A DNA stretch of 64,000 bases from Harmonia axyridis (Eukaryota > Arthropoda > Insecta > Coleoptera > Coccinellidae), in NCBI RefSeq assembly GCF_914767665.1, contig NC_059508.1:4030001-4094000 (forward strand). Direction: 5' to 3'. Positions 58,171 through 64,000 of this stretch are shown one piece after another. Every line of letters starts with the position of its first letter. Positions within the stretch are counted from its first letter, which is position 1. The notes below the pieces were generated by a model, which was not told where the DNA came from, did not search any database, and saw only the letters and a list, made by a program, of their open reading frames with translations. Made by a program: the position numbers and the translations under genes.

Positions 58171-59609
58171 TACAGGGTGGCCACTTTTTCAATGGGATTG
58201 TATTGGTAACTTTTAAACCATAAGAGTTAGAAGGTCGGTCAAATGGAGAAAAAGTTGCATGCGTAGAAGCATTATCAAGCAGTTCAAACAAATCGAGATT
58301 ATCAGGGCCGGTTATTGAGATATCATAAAAACAGTAAATTCTGTCATTTTGATTTTTCTTTTTTTCCCACTTTATTTCAAATATTATCAAAAAATGTTAC
58401 AGGAATATTTTATTCGATAGTAAATTGTTCTCAATTTGACGTAATCAGATTTCGTATCCAACGTTTCGTGCTCTCTGGGCCACCCTCAACCTCATTTTTT
58501 TCAATACGGACCTGTATATTTTATGACACTTTTCGAAATAACTTTTAACGCTGAATTCAACGATATATCATACGATGTCATTCAAAGTTGATTTTCTGGT
58601 GATTTTGACCCTTATCCAAATTTCTTTGGGTCGGATCTGCAGTGAATGCAATTTATCAAAAACTGCTGTTAATAAAATAGTCAAGAGACTCGAATACAAT
58701 GATTTTAAATTTGAATACCAAGCCTTCAAAACTTATATCGTAATGATATCAAAATAAAGTTCGATTCTGGAACAAATGACAAATCCAACAATAGTGATTT
58801 CTCGCGAGAAGATTGAGAATGTATTGGAAGGTATTCAAGAAGACGAAATAAGCAAATGTATAAGAAGTATGGGTTCTAGAACCGTTAAGTGCATTTTACA
58901 AAATGGTGGACATTTCGAACACTTACTTCATTCATTTTCATTTACTTTCGAATAATCATTCGATTTTTTTTTCATTAAGTGATAATTCGTTTAATTATTA
59001 TGAATTGAAATATGTAAATAATTATTACTTGTTTCTTGATTTGATTCTGATATGTTCCGTTTAGTTCAAGATGAGTAAGTTGATTTTCTCATCGAAATGT
59101 ATTGCTTGTTGTTAATTAAACTAAAGGTACCGAAATGTAATACCGATCCGACCCAAAGAAATTTGGATAAGGGTCAAAATCACCTGAAAATCAACTTTGA
59201 ATGACATTGTATGATATATCGTTGAATTCAGCTCTAAAAGTTATTTCGAAAAGTGTCATGAAATATACAGGTCCGTATTGAAAAAAATGAGGTTGAGGGT
59301 GGCCCAGAGAGCACGAAACGTTGGATACGAAATCTGATTACGTCAAATTGAGAACAATTTACTGTCGAATAAAATATTCCTGTAACATTTTTTGATAATA
59401 TTTGAAATAAAGTGGAAAAAAAGAAAAATCAAAATGACAGAATTTACTTTTCTTATGATATCTCAATAACCGGCCTGATAATTTCGATTTGTTTGAACTG
59501 CTTGATAATGCTTCTATGTTTGCAACTTTTTCTCCATTAGACCGACCTTCTAACTCTTATGGTTTAAAAGATACCAATACAATCCCATTGAAGAAGTGGC
59601 CACCCTGTA
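58171..59609. mobile_element. Foldback element with ~468-bp inverted arms
   Basis: Left arm about 58171-58638 (TACAGGGTGGCCACTTTTTC inwards to CAAATTTCTTTGGGTCGGAT) is the inverted copy of about 59142-59609. Identity is about 95% by eye. TA flanks both ends. The spacer of about 500 bp (58639-59141) has no recognisable coding sequence, although TCGGATCTGCAGTGAATGCA begins a stretch unlike the arms. Confidence 0.93.
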
Positions 59610-59611
59610 TA

Positions 59612-60781
59612 ACAACAATAAGGAGTTCCAATAATGAAATATTTAGCCACTTTATGATCTATCTATTTAAAGACCGAAGATGAAGTGGACCCAAAATTCC
59701 ACCCTACGTCATAATTGATTGGTTGCCGGTGTCATATATCTTTTCGTCTCATCCAATTGTCGAATTACATATAGCCGTGGCCGACAAAAGCAGCACATTT
59801 GTCGATACACAAGGCACTAATATGGAATAATGTCACAAAGGAACTACGTGTTTGCAACCCCTACTTTGCCCTGACGCTGAAGATAACGAAATTTTCACAA
59901 TTCCCAGTGGAACATGGTGATGAACATATCAAATCGCCGGTACAATCGCTTTAGGCAGTAGGGGATTGTAAAAGATCCATCTTCCTCGGTTACTAGCAGG
60001 ATGTAGCGGTTCACCGCCCTATCTACAAAGAAATCGGTGTACCAACCCATCTTAAGAATCCATTTCGTCGAAATCTGTGAGCAAGATTCGCCGTAATCTT
60101 TTCAATTTCACATATTAAATTTTGCGATACATCGGAAAACCCAAGGAGAATATGCTAGACAGGATAAAAAATAAGGATATGTCTATCAATATCAAGGTTT
60201 TTTTACCACTAAAATGATTCAGAAATGGAGATTTCATTCAGGCAACACATTAATTCATTTGATTCGATACAATTGACACTAAATTAACTCTCACGTTGGG
60301 AATATTTCTCAAAAAGGCTCTTGATTTATTTGCGTAAGTAGGTCCTAAATAATCACTATCAAAGTTACGTCGTTATCATTTGATGGTGATTGGTTTTTAC
60401 ATTAAGATTATCCATTATCAAATATCTAGTATCAAATACTGCCAAGTCGTCAAAATTCCATAAAAAAACTACAATCTGCATTCACTTCATCCGCAGATTT
60501 GATTGCGATTGAATTTTTTCTGTTCCCTAAATTCGAAAAGGCAGGTTAAATATTATTATGGGCAATTTTGAGGAATTATTGAGTTTCATCGATTCTGATT
60601 CTACCAACTCAGAATCAAATAAAAAAAGTGATATTTCAAAACGTATAAATACTTTCAACAACACTGGAGTAATAGAATGCGACATAATATGGAGATCCTG
60701 GGAAATGTTTTGTTTGTGCAGCATGCGCATCCTATAGGTATTCACATCGGATCATTATTGACCAAATTATTCATACATACA
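59612..60781. other. 1.2-kb intergenic stretch
   Basis: The part 59690-60060 has somewhat higher GC and open stretches (IDWLPVSYIFSSHPIVELHI, then AVADKSSTFVDTQGTN), but no family was recognised. It may be an eroded coding fragment of unknown type. Confidence 0.3.
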
Positions 60782-60866
60782 TAGGCGAACAACTTTGCTT
60801 CCGCCTATTTTTCCGAAATTCGAGGCTTTATTGAAAAAAACTGTTTATACATTTATAAACTCTTTT
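60782..60866. mobile_element. Orphan mariner terminus
   Basis: TAGGCGAACAACTTTGCTTC then CCGAAATTCGAGGCTTTATT matches the right end of the mariner at 60947 over about 85 bp, then diverges. It is a leftover end of a second copy. Confidence 0.7.
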
Positions 60867-60946
60867 ATTTTGCATATAACAATTGTAATATTGTGTGCTA
60901 ACGTTCTGAAAATATTACATATACTTTAAAGGAAAATTTTTACATA

Positions 60947-62108
60947 GGCGTAGAACTTTGCTTCCGTCGTTTTCCGGAATTCGATGTTTATTGTGGAAAA
61001 CTGGTAATACATTTATGATTCAAAGTATTGTCCATCGCTGTCCACTATTTTCTTCCATCTTTCGAGCAGCGTACGAATCCCTCATTGAAAAAACTGGTCA
61101 TCTTTAGAAGCGATCCACGAATCTACCAAATTTTTTACTTCTTCATAAGACCGTAGTGCTGATCAGCCAGGCCGTGTGCCATTGATCGAAACAAATGATA
61201 GTCCGATGGAGCAACGTCTGAAGAATACGGCGGGTGGGTTGGGATATCCCATTTCAATTTCCAAGTATGTCTTGACCACTTTCGCAACATGGGGTCGAGC
61301 GTTGTCATGCTGTGAAATCACTCATCATGTCTCTCGTTGTATTGCGTCCGTTCGTCTTTCAATGCTCGGCTCAAACGCATTAATTTCGTTAGAAAACAAT
61401 CGCCTGTGATTGTTTCAGTCGGTTTTAACAACTACACTACGCCTTGGAACGGTAAAATTTCGTTTTGGCCGTCGACATGGAAGCATGGCCGGTATATGCG
61501 CCATGATTTTCTGCGCTTGGGATTATCATAATGAACCCATTTTTCATCTCCAGTCACAATACGATGCAGCTATTCACAAGCAAACAAACGCCGTTCAGCA
61601 TCTCTCGGCTTCAACTCGTACGGCACCCAATTTCCTTGTTTCTGAATCATTCCCATGACTTTCAGGCGTTTTGAAATGGCTTGTTGCGTCACTCCCAATG
61701 AACCTACCAATTCTCGTCGAGTTTGACACGAGTCTTGATCAAGTAATGCCTCCAATTCTGCATCTTCAAAAACCTTCTCTCTTCCACCTGTTCTTCGACG
61801 TCAAAATCACCGTTCTTGAAACGTTGAAACCAATCTTGGCACGTTTTTTCACTAAGAACGGTCTCACCGCAGATTTCTTCATATTCAAAAGAAAATTAAA
61901 ACCTTCCGCAAATGAGAATTTGGCTCGTAAGCTGACATGTTTAATCGAGAATAACTTTATGATGCAGACACAGATCGACTAATATTTCGGTTACGTTATG
62001 TTTACAAATACCTAAGCTTATTGTATGACATCTACGATCTATTCATTTCGACTACCACTTACCACGACAGCCATCTATTGCAAAACGGCAGAAGCAAAGT
62101 TGTAGACC
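60947..62108 (-). mobile_element. mariner element, nearly full length but dead
   Basis: TA at 60945-60946 and 62109-62110 flank inverted ends sharing ACTTTGCTTC and CGTTTT. At 1,162 bp it is the longest copy of the family also seen at 7370-8220, and the two share 5' sequence downstream of the TIR. Confidence 0.9.
60990..61950 (-). pseudogene. mariner transposase remnant
   Basis: An open piece at 61755-61570 reads ALLDQDSCQTRRELVGSLGV, then SKRLKVMGMIQKQGNW, then YELKPRDAERRLFACE. After it come HRIVTGDEKW, NPKRRKSW, LKPTETITGD and PPYSSDVAPSDYHLF, in shifted frames. Parts of the catalytic core are lost and stops are frequent. Confidence 0.87.
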
Positions 62109-62239
62109 TAATCCAAAATGCTTGCGGTCAGTTTTCCACTCTCCATGGATCAACTTGTAGCCTTTCACCTGTGTTTCCGCAAATTTAAGTGTCATTGTTA
62201 TGGTTTACATTATAAGTATCTGTACTTGATGCTGAGGAT

Positions 62240-62690
62240 ACCGCCATTTCGGCACTTCGTGTCCCAAAACTGCAACGAAGTACCTGCGATAAGAGCGTTG
62301 CTGTTATCTCAAGCTTAAAGAGGAAAGATATCCACGGACACGTCATAATATTCGGTAGGAATATCGAATGGAAAAACGAGGCAAAATACCTGGGAATGAT
62401 TAACAAAAAAAAAAACAACACATCACAACAGCTGTGACGAAGGGAAAGACAACAGCGGTGTCATTGCAATTGCTAGTTTTGCCCAGCTTGTGGTTACGCC
62501 GCCAAGTCCAATCTGCAAAGACTTCAAGTCGTGCAGAATACAATACTAAGACGAGCCATACATGAACCATGGTTCGTCAGTAACGCTACAAGAAGACTTG
62601 CAAATACCATTCCTAAACAACCATCTAATAGACCTAAGTGTGAAGACCTTCAACAAAGCCCAAAATCATGAAAACAGGAGAGGCTGACGA
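62240..62690 (+). mobile_element. Jockey-type LINE ORF2 fragment
   Basis: Near 62340-62400: IIFGRNIEWKNEAKYLGM-like. Near 62479-62590: CPACGYAAKSNLQRLQVVQN, then LRRAIHEPWFVSN. Then, after a frameshift, LQIPFLNNHLIDL. By family knowledge this is the end of the reverse-transcriptase ORF of jockey-like non-LTR elements (YLG, W or CGYAAK, L-x-x-x-Q-x-x-x-LR, PW-x-V-x-N). Confidence 0.75.
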
Positions 62691-64000
62691 TGACACTTGA
62701 GAAAGCCAAAGGAAATATCAGCTTGCACAGAGACTGTGTAATCAGTAGTTGCCTTACACTTTTTACTGGCATAGTGCCAGGGTGCATAACGCTGAGATGG
62801 TTCTTAAAAAGACGACAACAGTCTGACTGCAAAAGAGATTGAAGTTCATAGTTCAAAAAAGTGAACAAATTCCTTCAAAATCTGATACGAATTGTAGAAT
62901 GAATTCTGAAATCATTTTTTTTTCATCTCGAAAGTGATTACAAAACTTTGGTAAACTTAGAAGCAAAATGGAAACTCATGGAAAATTATCAATGGTGATT
63001 ATTTCAGTTTGAGAACAGGAAATCAAATTTCAAATTAGTTGATAACTAAGGATTTAATTGGTGATTACCGTCTGTTATACAATTCGAAATTGCCATCCTA
63101 CTGGTACATATCTGTTACTCCCACCACGAACTACAACAAAGAAAGCCCTGATAGGAGATCTTATCAGAGAGTTCATCTCTCAATGCGGATCAGTTTAATT
63201 GGGCCTTTATCTGCGCCCAGTCCCCCCCTTATCTCTAGAAATGTCTTAATGCAGATCCTGGCGTATTTGATCAAGTGGAGAACGATGTCGATGCAAAAAG
63301 ACTCGCAACAAAAACGTATTTTCTACGAGATTTGTCTTGAATAGCGACAAATGTGTGAGCGAACAGCAACCAGACCAACCATTGTTGATTTAATTGTTTC
63401 CGTTTTTACGCAACCCTAACACGCTCTCCATTCAGGGGGTGAAAAGACGAAATGTTCTCCCGAAAGCTGCTGAATACGAATTAACGACCCTATCTGAATT
63501 TTTCGTTATGGACCAGTTCGCTCTGTGAAAAGCGTTACATCAAGAAGCGCCGTTCCTCCTTTTCCTTTGATATGAAAAATAGAAATGTTCATTTTTCCTC
63601 TAATTGGCAGCCCTTTCTTATCGGGGATGTGCCAACAGAAAAATGCTCGGATTGTCTTTCGGTTTTATTCTGTCAAACCTGGACTCACTGAATTCAATGC
63701 TTCTTTCGTTTTATCGTTCCCATTTTCTCCTGTTTTTTCTCCTCACTCTATTTATTTTCTTTCCCTTTTTTTTCTTCTTCATTTTGACATTGCTTTTGTT
63801 GCATAGGAACAGTGGGCTATAATGTGACCCAAATGCCTATAGTTTTGAGCCGAGAATGGTCTTCAATGACCATGTTCTATTATTCACTTATGAAGAGATC
63901 GAGGTCGAAATCGATTTCATCCTACCGTGCGGCCACTATACAGGTGGTCCAGATTTTAGTTCAATAACTTCGGCGTCGGAAAGAATTACACTTAAAGTCT
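62691..64000. other. Right end of window, possible orphan exon
   Basis: No gene was recognised. A long pyrimidine tract (63715-63803) ending TTGCATAG makes a strong-looking splice acceptor. One frame after it stays open (TVGYNVTQMPIVLSREWSSM, then KRSRSKSISSYRAATIQ) up to a possible donor near 63942. No homologue was recognised. Confidence 0.25.

Noticed and set aside
58016..58548. Open frames on both strands near 58.0-58.5 kb
   Set aside because: They fall in the arm of the foldback element. The mirrored arm gives the matching frame at 59489-59683, so they reflect repeat sequence and not genes.

Overview
The window looks like nuclear DNA of an insect, probably a holometabolous one and perhaps a beetle. 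It is AT-rich, genes have short exons with GT/AG introns of about 50-600 bp, and it holds a DM4/DM12-family gene (known from arthropods) and a FoxQ2 gene. Much of the sequence between genes is cut-and-paste transposon debris. Species was inferred from gene content only.

Layout. 1-14274 (minus): the 5' part (24 exons, about 2,575 codons) of an axonemal outer-arm dynein heavy chain of the DNAH9/11/17 group. It runs off the left edge inside AAA3, and two of its introns carry dead mariner/Tc1 elements. 14.3-18 kb: transposons. 18.5-21.2 kb: a four-exon SIVA-like gene (minus) head-to-head with an eight-exon PDIA6/P5 disulfide isomerase gene (plus), sharing a 391-bp promoter interval. 25.0-26.5 kb: calaxin (EFCAB1-like), an EF-hand regulator of outer-arm dynein. 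27.5-29.4 kb: UBE2F (NEDD8-conjugating E2, plus) tail-to-tail with a DM4/DM12 secreted-protein gene (minus). 29.4-49.7 kb: no gene recognised; many repeats, including an inverted repeat spanning about 2.8 kb. 49.7-50.6 kb: an intronless FoxQ2 gene (minus). 51-64 kb: hAT and mariner elements, foldback elements and LINE fragments.

The genes are independent eukaryotic transcription units, not an operon. Dynein and calaxin belong to the same machine (ciliary or flagellar outer arm); SIVA, PDIA6, UBE2F, DM4/DM12 and FoxQ2 are unrelated in function. The most unusual content is repetitive: at least seven elements built from long inverted repeats, several starting with a TACAGGG-type end beside TA, including one whose probable full-length relative is also in the window. 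No CRISPR array, rRNA or tRNA gene was recognised by eye.
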